Positions 43,696-53,882 of a stretch of DNA of 64,000 bases are shown in pieces. The notes below the pieces were generated by a model. The model was given only the letters and a program-made list of their open reading frames with translations. It had not been told where the DNA came from and did not search any database. Made by a program: the position numbers and the translations under genes. Position 1 is the stretch's first letter; each line of letters starts with the position of its first letter. This stretch comes from Rhodobacterales bacterium (GTDB lineage: Bacteria > Pseudomonadota > Alphaproteobacteria > Rhodobacterales > Rhodobacteraceae): assembly GCA_002747035.1 (NCBI GenBank), contig PDRZ01000014.1, positions 1 to 64,000 of the forward strand, given 5' to 3'.

Positions 43696-43983
43696 CTATT
43701 CGGACGTTTCCACCACCATCAGTTCCCGTTCAGATGCCCCGCGGGCATGGGACAACGCCTCTTGATATTCGGGCGAATGATAACACGCCACGGCCGTATC
43801 CACATCAGGGAACCGGGCGACGACATTGCGCGGGCGTTCCTTGCCTTCCAGTTGGACGAACCTGCCCCCTCGGGCGATGAATTCTCCCCCGTGTTTGGCA
43901 ATCGCCGGCCCCGCCAACTCGGCATATTTGCCATAGGCTTCTGTATCTGTCACCGTCACATGTGCAATCCAAAGTGCGCCCAT
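43696..43983 (-). CDS. DUF1330 domain-containing protein
   Basis: This 95-residue dimeric alpha-beta-barrel type protein (DUF1330, related to NIPSNAP/ABM folds) is of unknown function. The family pattern is complete: WIAHVTVTDTEAYGKYAELA, KHGGEFIARGGRFVQLEG, NVVARFPDVDTAVACYHSPE and YQEALSHARGASERELMVVE. ATG 43983 has GGGAGG upstream and lies four bases after the alaS stop, so it is the last gene of the recA-MOSC-alaS unit. Confidence 0.92.
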   Translation of the reverse strand: MGALWIAHVTVTDTEAYGKYAELAGPAIAKHGGEFIARGGRFVQLEGKERPRNVVARFPDVDTAVACYHSPEYQEALSHARGASERELMVVETSE

Positions 43984-43987
43984 CTTA

Positions 43988-46660
43988 TTATCCTCCCACC
44001 ACAGCTTCCGCAGCCTTGATCGCGGCGTCGGCATTGGCCACGTCACGGCCCCCGCCTTGCGCCATATCCGCACGGCCACCGCCGCCCTTGCCGCCCAATT
44101 CGGGCACGACGGCCCTTACCAGATCAACCGCCGAAAGGGTTGCCGTCAGATCCTCGGTCACACCCGCCGCTACGGCGGTCTTGCCTCCGGCATCTGCGAT
44201 CAACAGAACCGCACCGGATCCGATGCGCGATTTGTGTTCGTCAATCAATGCGGGAAGGTCTTTGCCCGAAACGCCCGACAACACCTGGGCCACGAATTGT
44301 ACGCCGTTGATGTCACGTGCCTCGGCACCACCGCCCTGCCCGGCCCCTCCGGCCATGGCCAGCTCACGACGCAGTTGGGCCACTTCGTTCTGCAACGCCT
44401 TGCGTTCGTCCAAAAGGCCCTTCACTCGGTCCACGACCTCGTCCGGTTTGGCCTTGAGCGTACCTGTGACCTCGGCCAGACGGCTGGCATCTGCCGACAC
44501 ATGGGCCAGCGCCGCATCGCCGGTCAACGCCTCGATCCGGCGCACCCCGGCAGAGGATGCACTGTCGGACAGGATCACGCACATGCCGATATCGCCAGTC
44601 TGCTTCACATGGGTGCCACCGCAAAGTTCCAACGACCAGGTGTTGCCATCCAACCCTTTGCCCGTTTTCGCCCGCCCCATGGAGACCACACGCACCTCAT
44701 CCCCGTATTTCTCACCAAAGAGAGCCTGCGCCCCGATTTCGCGCGCATCGTCGGGCGTCATGATACGGGTTTCAACCGGGGTATTCTGGCGAATGAACCG
44801 GTTCACTTCGCTGCTGACCTGAGTGAGTTCCTCGTCCGTCAATGCCTTGGCGTGGCTGAAATCAAAGCGAAGCCGGTCCGCCGTATTCAGCGAACCGCGC
44901 TGCGCCACATGATCCCCCAACGCCTCGCGCAGGGCCTCGTGCAACAGGTGCGTTGCCGAGTGGTTGGCGCGGATTGCACTGCGCCGCGCGTGATCCACCT
45001 CAAGCTCAACCGGGTCGCCGGCAACAATCGTGCCGCGTTCGACCTTGACCTTGTGGGCGTAAATCCTGCCATCTGCGAATTTCTGCGTGTCGATCACCAA
45101 CGCCGCCTCGTCACGGTTGTCCAAGCGACGGATCACACCGGTGTCCCCAACCTGACCGCCGGATTCGCCGTAAAATGGTGTCTGGTTGGCGACAAGCCAC
45201 CCTTCCTGACCCGCGTCGATCTTGTCCAGCGATTTCCCGTCCACAACCAGCGCCAGAACCTGTCCTTCGGCCTTTTCCGTATCATAGCCAAGGAAATCGG
45301 TCGCGCCTGCCTCATCCGCGATATCGAACCAGACTGCGTTATCGGCCGCGTCACCGGAGCCGGACCACGCGGCACGTGCCTTGGCCTTTTGCTCGGCCAT
45401 GGCCGTTTCGAACCCGTCCACATCCACTTTGCGCCCTTTTTCGCGCAACGCGTCCTGGGTCAGGTCAAGCGGGAACCCGTATGTGTCATAAAGCTTGAAC
45501 GCCGCTTCCCCAGGCAGGGCCGCATCCTCCGCCAAACCGTCAAGTTCGTCGTCAAGCAACTTCAATCCACGATCAAGTGTCTGTTTGAACCGGGTTTCTT
45601 CCAGGTTCAGGGTTTCTTCGATCAGCGCCTGAGCCTGGCCCAGTTCCGGATAGGCCTGCCCCATCTGTGCCACCAGCGTGGGCACCAGACGGTGCATGAC
45701 CGGATCCTTGGCCCCCAGCAGATGCGCATGGCGCATGGCGCGACGCATGATCCGGCGCAGCACATAACCGCGCCCGTCATTGGACGGCATGACCCCGTCA
45801 GCAATCAGGAAAGAGGTCGAGCGCAAGTGGTCCGCGATCACCCGGTGATGCACGTTCTTGTCACCATAGGGGTCAACGCTGGTCGCATCCGCGCTGGCCT
45901 CGATCAACGCCTTGAACAGATCGGTATCATAATTGTCATGGCTGCCCTGCAGCAAGGCACCAATCCGCTCCAAGCCCATACCGGTATCGATGGATTGCAT
46001 GTCGAGCGCGCGCATGGAGCCATCTTCGAACTGTTCGTTCTGCATGAAAACGACATTCCAGATTTCGATGAACCGGTCGCCGTCTTCTTCGGGCGAACCG
46101 GGAGGGCCACCCCAGATGTGGTCGCCATGGTCATAGAAAATCTCGGTACAGGGACCACACGGGCCGGTGGGCCCCATCTGCCAGAAATTGTCAGAGGTGG
46201 CGATGCGGATGATCCGATCCTCGGGCACACCAACCTTTTTCCAGATTTCAAACGCTTCGTCATCGGTGTGATACACCGTGGTATAAAGCTTTTCTTTGGG
46301 AATACCGTATTCCCTGGTGATCAACTCCCAGGCAAACGGGATCGCATCATCCTTAAAGTAGTCGCCGAACGAGAAGTTTCCTAACATCTCGAAAAACGTG
46401 TGGTGCCGCGCGGTATAGCCGACATTGTCCAGATCGTTGTGTTTGCCCCCGGCGCGCACGCATTTCTGGGCCGTGGTGGCACGGTTATACCCGCGGGTTT
46501 CCACGCCGGTGAACAGGTTCTTGAACTGAACCATGCCCGAATTTACGAACATCAATGTCGGGTCGTTGCGGGGGACAAGCGGCGAGGAAGAGACAATCTC
46601 GTGCCCCTGCTTTTCAAAATAGTTCAAAAAGGTCGAACGGATGTCGTTCAGGCTGGGCAT
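43988..46660 (-). CDS. alaS: alanyl-tRNA synthetase
   Basis: This 890-residue class II synthetase starts with an aminoacylation domain: [40 protein letters not shown] and [21 protein letters not shown] tRNA-recognition region follows, then the editing domain with [19 protein letters not shown] and [14 protein letters not shown] (HxxxH and CxxxH zinc sites), and a C-terminal C-Ala domain with a Gly-rich linker. ATG 46660 ([11 protein letters not shown]) is chosen over 46696 on family alignment. A stand-alone editor, AlaX, is at 2569-3288. Confidence 0.97.
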   Translation of the reverse strand: MPSLNDIRSTFLNYFEKQGHEIVSSSPLVPRNDPTLMFVNSGMVQFKNLFTGVETRGYNRATTAQKCVRAGGKHNDLDNVGYTARHHTFFEMLGNFSFGDYFKDDAIPFAWELITREYGIPKEKLYTTVYHTDDEAFEIWKKVGVPEDRIIRIATSDNFWQMGPTGPCGPCTEIFYDHGDHIWGGPPGSPEEDGDRFIEIWNVVFMQNEQFEDGSMRALDMQSIDTGMGLERIGALLQGSHDNYDTDLFKALIEASADATSVDPYGDKNVHHRVIADHLRSTSFLIADGVMPSNDGRGYVLRRIMRRAMRHAHLLGAKDPVMHRLVPTLVAQMGQAYPELGQAQALIEETLNLEETRFKQTLDRGLKLLDDELDGLAEDAALPGEAAFKLYDTYGFPLDLTQDALREKGRKVDVDGFETAMAEQKAKARAAWSGSGDAADNAVWFDIADEAGATDFLGYDTEKAEGQVLALVVDGKSLDKIDAGQEGWLVANQTPFYGESGGQVGDTGVIRRLDNRDEAALVIDTQKFADGRIYAHKVKVERGTIVAGDPVELEVDHARRSAIRANHSATHLLHEALREALGDHVAQRGSLNTADRLRFDFSHAKALTDEELTQVSSEVNRFIRQNTPVETRIMTPDDAREIGAQALFGEKYGDEVRVVSMGRAKTGKGLDGNTWSLELCGGTHVKQTGDIGMCVILSDSASSAGVRRIEALTGDAALAHVSADASRLAEVTGTLKAKPDEVVDRVKGLLDERKALQNEVAQLRRELAMAGGAGQGGGAEARDINGVQFVAQVLSGVSGKDLPALIDEHKSRIGSGAVLLIADAGGKTAVAAGVTEDLTATLSAVDLVRAVVPELGGKGGGGRADMAQGGGRDVANADAAIKAAEAVVGG

Positions 46661-46741
46661 CTCGGGCGTCTCTTGCTGGTTGTTCCGGGTCAGCACCGAG
46701 TTTATCCGCCCTGCCCCGAAGTGTCTACAGCAAGTACCCTC

Positions 46742-47290
46742 TCAAACCTTGCGCAACAGGTCCCCGGTGCGGATTATCCCATCCTGTTCCACGCTGCACA
46801 GGATACCGCGCAGGCGAAGTTCAGGGTGGCTAGGTGCCGTGATCCAGTCTTTGGCCTCTTTGCCATAGCGCACCTTCCACTTGACGCACGCGTCGTTGAA
46901 CACTTCCGAGACGCGCAGCCGGGCTGTTCCGGCCTGCAAAATCTGTCCCGTAGGCAAATTCGCTTCGGACATATCCATATCAACGACAAAGGTGTCGCCC
47001 GGATGTGGCGTGTTTTCGCGATCACGCCACACAAGGTTCAATACCCGTTTCGGGATGACGCATACCTGAATTCCCGGATGGGGATCGCCGTCGTCGGTTT
47101 TCAACCAAGGCGCGGTGGTCCAGCGCTCACCGGGAATACCCCGCGCGCGCGTCACCTCGATTTCATCCACAAAACGCCGTTCACCTCGATCAGGGCGCAG
47201 GCACAGCATGTCGATGGCCGCCCCGTCTTTCGGAGCGGCCAGGATATGAGGCAGCGCCTCATAAAGCTCTTCACGCGTAACTTGCGTCAT
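46742..47290 (-). CDS. MOSC domain-containing protein
   Basis: This 182-residue protein has a MOSC (molybdenum cofactor sulfurase C-terminal) beta-barrel: [36 protein letters not shown], then [20 protein letters not shown] with the conserved Cys and an [13 protein letters not shown] end. MOSC proteins handle sulfur for the molybdenum cofactor or use it to reduce N-hydroxylated compounds; the substrate here is unknown. Its ATG overlaps the recA stop by four bases, so it is translated with recA and could share SOS induction. Confidence 0.88.
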   Translation of the reverse strand: MTQVTREELYEALPHILAAPKDGAAIDMLCLRPDRGERRFVDEIEVTRARGIPGERWTTAPWLKTDDGDPHPGIQVCVIPKRVLNLVWRDRENTPHPGDTFVVDMDMSEANLPTGQILQAGTARLRVSEVFNDACVKWKVRYGKEAKDWITAPSHPELRLRGILCSVEQDGIIRTGDLLRKV

Positions 47291-48363
47291 CCGTCAAGCA
47301 CATCTCCATCGTCCGCACCGCCTCCGGGCATATCAAAGTCCAACCCGTTAGCTGCCCGAATCTTGTCTTCGATCTCGAGCGCGATCTGAGTGTTTTCCTT
47401 GAGGAACCGTCGCGCATTTTCGCGGCCCTGACCGATGCGTTCATCCCCATAGCTGAACCAGCTACCGGATTTCTGAACCACACCTGCGGCAACACCGAGG
47501 TCAAGAAGTTCGCCGGTCTTCGAGATGCCTTCGCCATAAAGAATGTCGAATTCCACCTGTTTGAAGGGCGGGGCCACCTTGTTTTTCACCACTTTCACGC
47601 GGGTCTGGTTGCCGACAACCTCATCCCGGTCCTTGACCGCGCCAATGCGGCGAATGTCCAGACGGACCGAGGAATAGAATTTAAGCGCATTGCCCCCGGT
47701 GGTGGTTTCAGGCGAGCCAAACATGACGCCGATTTTCATCCGAATCTGGTTGATGAAAATGACCATGCAATTGCTGCGCGCAATCGAACCGGTCAACTTG
47801 CGCATGGCCTGACTCATCAACCGGGCCTGAACACCCACGCTGCTGTCGCCCATATCCCCTTCCAGTTCGGATTTCGGGGTCAGTGCGGCCACCGAATCGA
47901 CCACCACCATGTTGACCGCGCCCGACCGCACAAGGGTATCCGTGATTTCAAGCGCTTGTTCACCAGTGTCTGGCTGGCTGATCAACAACTCATCAAGATC
48001 AACACCCAGTTTTTTGGCATACATGGGGTCAAGCGCATGTTCCGCGTCCACAAAGGCACATACGCCCCCCTTTTTCTGCTCCTCTGCGACGCAGTGCAGC
48101 GTCAAAGTGGTCTTACCCGAGCTTTCAGGGCCATAAATTTCGATAATCCGCCCCTTGGGCAGCCCGCCAATGCCGAGCGCGATATCAAGGCTCAAGGATC
48201 CGGTCGATGTGGCTTCGATCTGCTGAACCGCGTTTTCATCCCCCAGCTTCATGATGGACCCCTTACCGAACTGACGTTCGATCTGGGACAATGCGCTGTC
48301 CAGCGCCTTTTGTTTATCCGCGTTACGTTTGTTATCCATTTGAAGAAGGTCTGCCATTGCCAT
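47287..48363 (-). CDS. recA: recombinase RecA
   Basis: This 358-residue ATPase catalyses strand exchange and activates LexA cleavage. It has Walker [14 protein letters not shown] near 75, [20 protein letters not shown], the L1/L2 region with [20 protein letters not shown] and [20 protein letters not shown], and a short acidic C-terminus (DDGDVLDG). ATG 48363 has AAGGAAG eight bases upstream; ATG 48357 and 48408 are less likely. A perfect SOS box lies 53 bases before the start. MOSC and alaS follow on the same strand. Confidence 0.98.
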   Translation of the reverse strand: MAMADLLQMDNKRNADKQKALDSALSQIERQFGKGSIMKLGDENAVQQIEATSTGSLSLDIALGIGGLPKGRIIEIYGPESSGKTTLTLHCVAEEQKKGGVCAFVDAEHALDPMYAKKLGVDLDELLISQPDTGEQALEITDTLVRSGAVNMVVVDSVAALTPKSELEGDMGDSSVGVQARLMSQAMRKLTGSIARSNCMVIFINQIRMKIGVMFGSPETTTGGNALKFYSSVRLDIRRIGAVKDRDEVVGNQTRVKVVKNKVAPPFKQVEFDILYGEGISKTGELLDLGVAAGVVQKSGSWFSYGDERIGQGRENARRFLKENTQIALEIEDKIRAANGLDFDMPGGGADDGDVLDG

Positions 48364-48415
48364 TGTATTCGCTTCCTTATTCCACACCCGCCCCGCGGCG
48401 GCAATCATTGCGTAT

Positions 48416-48430
48416 GTTCACTTCTTGTTC
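48416..48430 (-). promoter_or_regulatory. LexA (SOS) box at recA
   Basis: GTTCACTTCTTGTTC (as read on the plus strand) is an exact match to the alphaproteobacterial SOS consensus GTTC-N7-GTTC. It lies 53 bases before the recA start, the position expected for LexA autoregulated repair genes. Confidence 0.85.
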
Positions 48431-48475
48431 TGTATGAGATCAAAAAGAGAACATTTCAAGTCAAACTTTAAAGCA

Positions 48476-48512
48476 TCCTGCCAAAAACCTGACACACGGG
48501 TTTTTGGCAGGA
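48476..48512. terminator. 14-bp perfect hairpin between PBP1A and recA
   Basis: TCCTGCCAAAAACC (48476-48489) and GGTTTTTGGCAGGA (48499-48512) enclose a nine-base loop. It lies upstream of the recA SOS box and downstream of the PBP1A gene on the same strand. The best reading is a terminator insulating recA from PBP1A transcription, although the T run is inside the stem. Confidence 0.55.
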
Positions 48513-48640
48513 CGCGCGAAACACATAAATATCGCGCTGCGTTCGCCCTTTTTCCTGTCTCAGGTGAAAGGTCGAACGCTTTAAGGATCGGATCGGAAAT
48601 CGTGCCAGTCTTCCGAAAAAACACGTTTCGCAACCACCCC

Positions 48641-48670
48641 TTAACCAAAGGGATAGCTACACTTGGTTAA
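48641..48670. repeat. 8-bp inverted repeat after the PBP1A gene
   Basis: TTAACCAA (48641-48648) and TTGGTTAA (48663-48670) are perfect mirror arms with a 14-base spacer, starting 23 bases past the PBP1A stop. It could be a 3' hairpin or a protein site. Confidence 0.5.
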
Positions 48671-48692
48671 CACAAGGTGAATGGAACCGAGG

Positions 48693-51242
48693 TCAGTACA
48701 GCCCGCCCGAACTGAGAGCACCAAACCCTGCCTTCGGGCCGACCACGGCCTTTTTGCCCGTTGAAGTCGTGACTTCCCTAGACGTGCTGCCCTCTGCCTG
48801 TTTGAACAGCGGCAAGTTGTTGCCCATCGCAAAACCACCGTCAAAAACAATGCTGGGTTCCGGTTCTTCGCCCGGGCGGAAACACTCGGCGACAACATGG
48901 TCCCCGGACGCGTCGGAGCTTAGAACCGCGCCAGTGAAACGGTCGATCTTGATGAATTCGCAATCGTCTGGCGCGCGGAACTTGCCGCCGCCATAGGTCT
49001 TGATCGCCTTGGACATGAACCGTTGGAACACAGGGCCGCACATGCCACCGCCCGAAGCCCCTTTGCCAAGGCTGCGCGGCGTGTCATAGCCGATATAGCA
49101 CCCGGCCACGATGTTCGACGTAAAGCCGACGAACCAGACATCCTTGGCGTCGTTGGTTGTCCCGGTTTTGCCTGCAACCGGCACCGGAAGGTTGATCGCT
49201 TTCCTTGCGGTACCACGATCCACCACGCCCTTCATCATCATGGTCAGTTGATAGGCCGTGATCGCATCCATGACCCGTTCACGGTCCGATACAATCCGGG
49301 GGCCACGGGTGCGCGGAATGGTCGGCACATTACAATCGGTACAGTCGCGATTGTCATGGCGATACACTGTTTTGCCATACCGATCCTGCACCCGGTCGAC
49401 CAATGTCGGTTCAACCCGCTGCCCGCCGTTGGCAAACATCGCATAGGCCGCGACCATCTTGAACAGAGTGGTTTCCTCTGACCCAAGCGAGTTGGCCAGG
49501 AACCGCCCCATATTCTCGTAAACCCCGAAACGTTCGGCATAATCCGCAACGACATCCATTCCCACTTCCTGGGCAAGACGAATGGTCATCAGGTTCCGCG
49601 ACTGTTCAATGCCGGTCCGCAGAGGCGTCGGACCATAGAACCGTTTTGACGCATTTTGAGGTCGCCACAGCCCCTGGGGTGTATTGATTTCAATCGGCGC
49701 ATCCACGATGATCGTCGCCGGGTTGTACCCGCTATCCAGCGCTGCGGCATATACAAAGGGCTTGAAGCTCGATCCCGGCTGACGCTGTGCCTGGGTTGCG
49801 CGGTTATAGACCGAGGCCTGATAGGAAAACCCGCCCTGCATGGCAATCACGCGGCCCGTGTTGACATCCATCGCCATGAACCCGCCCTGAACCAACGGCA
49901 CCTGCCGCAGGGTCCAGCGGATAAAGCTGCCGTCATTGTCAGACGTCATTCTGCGAACCAGAACCACGTCACCGACATTGACCAAATCGCCCGCGACGCG
50001 CGCTTTCTTGCCCAACTTGCCATCGCGCAGCTGCTTGCGCGCCCATCGGACATCCTTGGCCGGGATCCAGTGCCCGTCTTCATCATCCGGAACGTTTTCA
50101 ATGCCGACCCGGGCGTCGTTGTCGCCCACCTCAAGCACCACAGCGGGATACCAGCGGTTTTCAAGGGTGATATCACGCGGCACGGCAACCTTGGACAGGG
50201 CGGCGCGCCAATCGGCTTCATTGCCAAGCACCCCGGCGGGAAGGGTTTTGTTCGTGCCCCGCCAGACCCCCTGACTCCGGTCAAACATTTCCAACTGACG
50301 CTGTAGCGCGTGGGCTGCCACGGTCTGCATATCCGGCACGATGGTCGCCCTTACGGTCATCCCGCCCGAGAAAAACTCTTCCTCCCCAAAATCGCGGCTC
50401 AGCTGGCGGCGGATTTCGTCGGTGAAATAATCCCGCGGCGGGCGGGTTGACTTAAAGCTGTCAAAATCCCCGTTTTGAACCGAACGCAGAGGCAATTCAC
50501 GCTCGGCTTCGTAAACCGCTTGCGAGATATAGCCGTTTTCCATCATCTCTTTGAGCACAAAATTCCGGCGCCCAATCGCCGCCTCCTTGTGCCGCACAGG
50601 GTGCAGGTTCGAGGGCTTTTTCGGCAGGGTCGCAAGATAGGCCGCCTCATGCGGGGCGAGATCACCAAGCGCCTTGTTGAAATAGGTCTGGGACGCCGCC
50701 GCGACCCCATAGGAGTTTTGCCCCAGGAAAATCTCGTTCAGGTACAGTTCAAGAATCTTGTCCTTGGACAGGGTATTCTCCACCCGTGTGGCCAGGATAA
50801 CTTCCTTGATCTTGCGTTCTGCGGACCGGTCGCCGGACAAAAGGAAATTCTTCATCACCTGCTGGGTGATCGTCGACGCCCCGCGCAAACGCCCGCCACG
50901 CAAGGCATCAAAAGCCGCCGAGGCAATGCCACGCAGATCATAACCTTTGTGGGTATAGAAATTCTTGTCCTCCGCGCTAATGAAGGCATGTTTCACCAGT
51001 TCGGGAATTTCGTCGGACGGTGCGAAAAGCCGACGTTCGCGGGCGAATTCATCAATGATCTCGCCTTCGCCCGAATAAATCCGGCTGATCGTCGGCGGGG
51101 TGTATTGCGCAAGACTTTCATGGCTGGGCAAATCTCTGCCATAAATCCAGAACACGGCTCCCACGGAAAGGGCCACCATCGTCAGGCCAAGCGTCAAAAG
51201 GCTGAACAGCCCTCCGAACAACGACATCAGAAATCTAAGCAC
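48693..51242 (-). CDS. mrcA: class A penicillin-binding protein PBP1A
   Basis: This 849-residue bifunctional peptidoglycan synthase has one N-terminal membrane helix. The GT51 glycosyltransferase contains AFISAEDKNFYTHKGYDLRG (catalytic Glu), RGASTITQQVMKNFLLSGDR and ELYLNEIFLGQNSYGVAAAS. An OB-like insert follows. The transpeptidase carries S-x-x-K in RQPGSSFKPFVYAAALDSGY, S-x-N in IEQSRNLMTI, and K-T-G in VAGKTGTTNDAKDVWFVG. I chose GTG 51242 because AGGGGGC lies just upstream and the family starts LRFLMSLFGG; ATG 51260 would place that ribosome binding site inside the gene. Confidence 0.95.
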   Translation of the reverse strand: MLRFLMSLFGGLFSLLTLGLTMVALSVGAVFWIYGRDLPSHESLAQYTPPTISRIYSGEGEIIDEFARERRLFAPSDEIPELVKHAFISAEDKNFYTHKGYDLRGIASAAFDALRGGRLRGASTITQQVMKNFLLSGDRSAERKIKEVILATRVENTLSKDKILELYLNEIFLGQNSYGVAAASQTYFNKALGDLAPHEAAYLATLPKKPSNLHPVRHKEAAIGRRNFVLKEMMENGYISQAVYEAERELPLRSVQNGDFDSFKSTRPPRDYFTDEIRRQLSRDFGEEEFFSGGMTVRATIVPDMQTVAAHALQRQLEMFDRSQGVWRGTNKTLPAGVLGNEADWRAALSKVAVPRDITLENRWYPAVVLEVGDNDARVGIENVPDDEDGHWIPAKDVRWARKQLRDGKLGKKARVAGDLVNVGDVVLVRRMTSDNDGSFIRWTLRQVPLVQGGFMAMDVNTGRVIAMQGGFSYQASVYNRATQAQRQPGSSFKPFVYAAALDSGYNPATIIVDAPIEINTPQGLWRPQNASKRFYGPTPLRTGIEQSRNLMTIRLAQEVGMDVVADYAERFGVYENMGRFLANSLGSEETTLFKMVAAYAMFANGGQRVEPTLVDRVQDRYGKTVYRHDNRDCTDCNVPTIPRTRGPRIVSDRERVMDAITAYQLTMMMKGVVDRGTARKAINLPVPVAGKTGTTNDAKDVWFVGFTSNIVAGCYIGYDTPRSLGKGASGGGMCGPVFQRFMSKAIKTYGGGKFRAPDDCEFIKIDRFTGAVLSSDASGDHVVAECFRPGEEPEPSIVFDGGFAMGNNLPLFKQAEGSTSREVTTSTGKKAVVGPKAGFGALSSGGLY

Positions 51243-51353
51243 GATTGCCCCCTGCTGCACCTGGTGCCTCTATACGCTGCACCGCCCCCGCCGTCAAAAC
51301 ACAAGCACGACACCTCTGGGCTGGTTCTTGCCCATTCCGCTTGCCCCATCCTG

Positions 51354-52571
51354 TCATTGCCGCACCAGTTTCCGAAGGGCCGTGTCGGCGATAATCCACG
51401 CCTGAATCCCATCCCGCATCCCGGCAACAGCCCCGGCGCGCCACGCGGGATCACGCAGGTTTTCAAGGTCGCGCGCGCTGCTCATGAACCCCACTTCGAT
51501 CAGCACCGATGGGATATCGGCGGCCTTGAGCACCGAAAACGCAGCGGCGCGATAGGGTTTGCTGTTCATGGGAACATCCGCGGATTGCAGCCCCAGAACC
51601 ATTGCCTCGGAAAGCTTTTGCGTGCGCGGGCGGGTTTCGATTCGGGCCAGGTCAAGCAGGACATCGGCCACAATATCATCCTGGCCTATCAGATTCACCC
51701 CGGCCAGCATATCCGATCGGTCATGGCGTTCCGCGAGAAGCGCGCTGGCCCTGTCGCTGGCCTCTTCGGCCAGCGTGTAAACGGTTGCGCCATGGGCATT
51801 CCCTTCGGAAAGCGCATCCGCATGGAGCGACAGGAACAGGTCGGCACGCTTTTGATGGGCAATTGCGACCCGGCGTTCAAGGGAGACGAAATAATCGTCT
51901 TCCCGGGTCAGGTGTACCTCGATCCCATCAACACGCAGCAACGCCTCGCGCAGCTCCCGGGCCATGGTCAGGGTCAGCTGTTTTTCGACCGTCCCGCCCC
52001 GCTCGGCCCCCGGATCGATGCCACCATGACCGGGATCGATCACGACAATGACACGGTCTTTTTCGCCTACCGCCGGCGCTTTCAGCCTCTCCAGCGTCCA
52101 GCCCGGGTCTTTTGGCGGCTTTGACACCCTGGCAAACTCTTCTGCCGATATCGCAGAGAGCCCCACCCTAAGCTGTGCAGCCCCGGTATTCTCTTCAAAC
52201 GTCATATCCGCGCGCTTCACGCCCATGGGGCCGGGCAGATCAATGACCATGCGGGACCATCCCGGGCGAAAACCACCAAACCGCACACGCCCTTCCGGCC
52301 ACAGGGTCGCGGCATCCAGCCCACGCCAGTCCACTTCCCGAAAATCCAGCACCACGCGGGCAGGATCGGTCAAGGTGAACACGCGGAACGGCACCCCCTG
52401 AGTCAGGTCAAGTTTCACGGACAACCGTTTGGAATCACCAGAAATCCGGCTGTCTTCGACATCAACACGCGCCAAAGCACTGAACCCGGTCTGCTGTGCA
52501 AGAACAGCCCCCGCGCAAAGCACGAGCACCGCGGCCCATAGGCCAGCTAAAATCCTGAAACGCCTGTACAT
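51354..52571 (-). CDS. amiC: N-acetylmuramoyl-L-alanine amidase, AmiC type
   Basis: This 405-residue periplasmic zinc amidase splits daughter-cell peptidoglycan. It has a signal peptide (FRILAGLWAAVLVLCAGAVL, cleaved after AQ), an AMIN domain (about 30-150; targets the septum) and Amidase_3 (about 180-395). Zinc ligands are His in VIDPGHGGIDPGAER, Glu in VEKQLTL and His in FLSLHADALSEGNAHG; the catalytic Glu is in LIEVGFMSSARDLENL. ATG 52571 has GGACGGGGAT upstream. The 111-base gap to PBP1A downstream suggests one unit of cell-wall genes. Confidence 0.94.
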   Translation of the reverse strand: MYRRFRILAGLWAAVLVLCAGAVLAQQTGFSALARVDVEDSRISGDSKRLSVKLDLTQGVPFRVFTLTDPARVVLDFREVDWRGLDAATLWPEGRVRFGGFRPGWSRMVIDLPGPMGVKRADMTFEENTGAAQLRVGLSAISAEEFARVSKPPKDPGWTLERLKAPAVGEKDRVIVVIDPGHGGIDPGAERGGTVEKQLTLTMARELREALLRVDGIEVHLTREDDYFVSLERRVAIAHQKRADLFLSLHADALSEGNAHGATVYTLAEEASDRASALLAERHDRSDMLAGVNLIGQDDIVADVLLDLARIETRPRTQKLSEAMVLGLQSADVPMNSKPYRAAAFSVLKAADIPSVLIEVGFMSSARDLENLRDPAWRAGAVAGMRDGIQAWIIADTALRKLVRQ

Positions 52572-52644
52572 ATCCCCGTCCGGGCTTTTTCGTTGGATCA
52601 CAGACTAACGGATTCGCTCGCCAATGGAAATCACCTGCGGATGT

Positions 52645-53790
52645 TCATCCCCGCGCCGTCATATACGCGGCAAGCCGCGCAAGCCCCTCGCGGATATCTT
52701 CGGTTGAGCGGGCATAGGAAAACCGCAGGGTTCCTCCGCCACGCACCGGGTCAAAATCCAGCCCGGGCGTGACGGCGACCCCGGCCTTTTCAAGGATTTC
52801 CGCCGCAAACGCCCGGCTGTCATCGGTCAGGTGAGACACATCCGCATACACATAAAACGCACCATCCGGCGGCGCAATCCGATCAAATCCCGCCTTTGGC
52901 AACCCCTCCAGCATCAACTTGCGGTTCGCCGTGTAAACTTCGAGATTCGCTTGCAATTCGTCGTTGCACTCCATCGCGGCCAGGGCTGTAATCTGGCCGG
53001 CATGGGGCGCACAGATGAACATGTTCTGGGCCAGCCGTTCGACAATCCTGACATGGTCCTCGGGCACAACCATCCATCCCACGCGCCACCCGGTCATGGA
53101 AAAATACTTGGAGAACGAATTGATGACGTAAGCCTCATCCGTGAGTTCCAGCGCGGTCACCGCCTTGGCTTCGTATTCGATACCGTGATAGATTTCATCG
53201 CTGATAAAGGCGATTTCCCGCTCATGGGCCGCCTCGATCAATCCACCGAGCGCGGCACGGTCCAGCATGGTGCCTGAAGGATTGGCCGGAGACGCCACCA
53301 TCAGCCCCTGCAAATCCAGCCCCTCAAGGTCCCCCGGCACCGGCTGTAATCGTGCGGCCTCTGTCGTGGCAATCCCCACGGGTTCAACATCAAGAGCGCG
53401 CAAAATCTGGCGATAGCTTGGATAGCCCGGCTCGCCTATGCCCACCCGATCACCGGCGTCGAAAAGCGCAGTAAAAGCAAGGATGAACGCCCCGGATGAC
53501 CCGGGCGTGATCACCACCCGTTCGGGGTTCAGATCAACATTGTACCATTCGCCGTAAAGCCGGGCGATCCGGCGGCGCAGCGCCGGAAGTCCAAGCGCCA
53601 CGGAATAGCCCATCGGATCACTGTCCATACTGCGCGCCAAAGCGGCGCGGGCACCAGCGGGCGCAGGGGTGCTGGGTTGACCCACTTCCATGTGAATGAT
53701 GTGGCGCCCTGCCTCCTCGGCACGTCGGGCCGCGTCCATGACATCCATCACAATAAAGGGATCAACCTCACCCCGGCTTGAGTTCCGCAT
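52645..53790 (-). CDS. class I/II PLP-dependent aminotransferase
   Basis: This 381-residue cytosolic enzyme is in the aspartate aminotransferase fold group. The PLP lysine is in VINSFSKYFSMTGWRVGWMV. Other conserved sites are ITPGSSGAFILAFTALFDAG, MVASPANPSGTMLDRAALGG, FISDEIYHGIEYEAKA and the carboxylate-binding Arg in GGTLRFSYARSTEDIREGL. ATG 53790 follows AGGA at nine bases; ATG 53883 overlaps the divergent protease gene. The substrate cannot be named, since such proteins act on varied amino acids. It lies near amiC, but no functional link is evident. Confidence 0.88.
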   Translation of the reverse strand: MRNSSRGEVDPFIVMDVMDAARRAEEAGRHIIHMEVGQPSTPAPAGARAALARSMDSDPMGYSVALGLPALRRRIARLYGEWYNVDLNPERVVITPGSSGAFILAFTALFDAGDRVGIGEPGYPSYRQILRALDVEPVGIATTEAARLQPVPGDLEGLDLQGLMVASPANPSGTMLDRAALGGLIEAAHEREIAFISDEIYHGIEYEAKAVTALELTDEAYVINSFSKYFSMTGWRVGWMVVPEDHVRIVERLAQNMFICAPHAGQITALAAMECNDELQANLEVYTANRKLMLEGLPKAGFDRIAPPDGAFYVYADVSHLTDDSRAFAAEILEKAGVAVTPGLDFDPVRGGGTLRFSYARSTEDIREGLARLAAYMTARG

Positions 53791-53882
53791 GGTTTTATTC
53801 CTAAGTTGCGGCAGTCCTGCTGCCCGCGAGCAAATCTGCCGCTTTTTCACAGGGATCAAACAGGGATCGAAGGGTATCGTCA

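Noticed and set aside
44057-46384. A 775-codon plus-strand frame opposite alaS
   Set aside because: Typical antisense opening in GC-rich coding DNA; no family features.
50475-52124. A 549-codon plus-strand frame across PBP1A and amiC
   Set aside because: It spans two unrelated minus-strand genes and their gap, which a real gene would not do.
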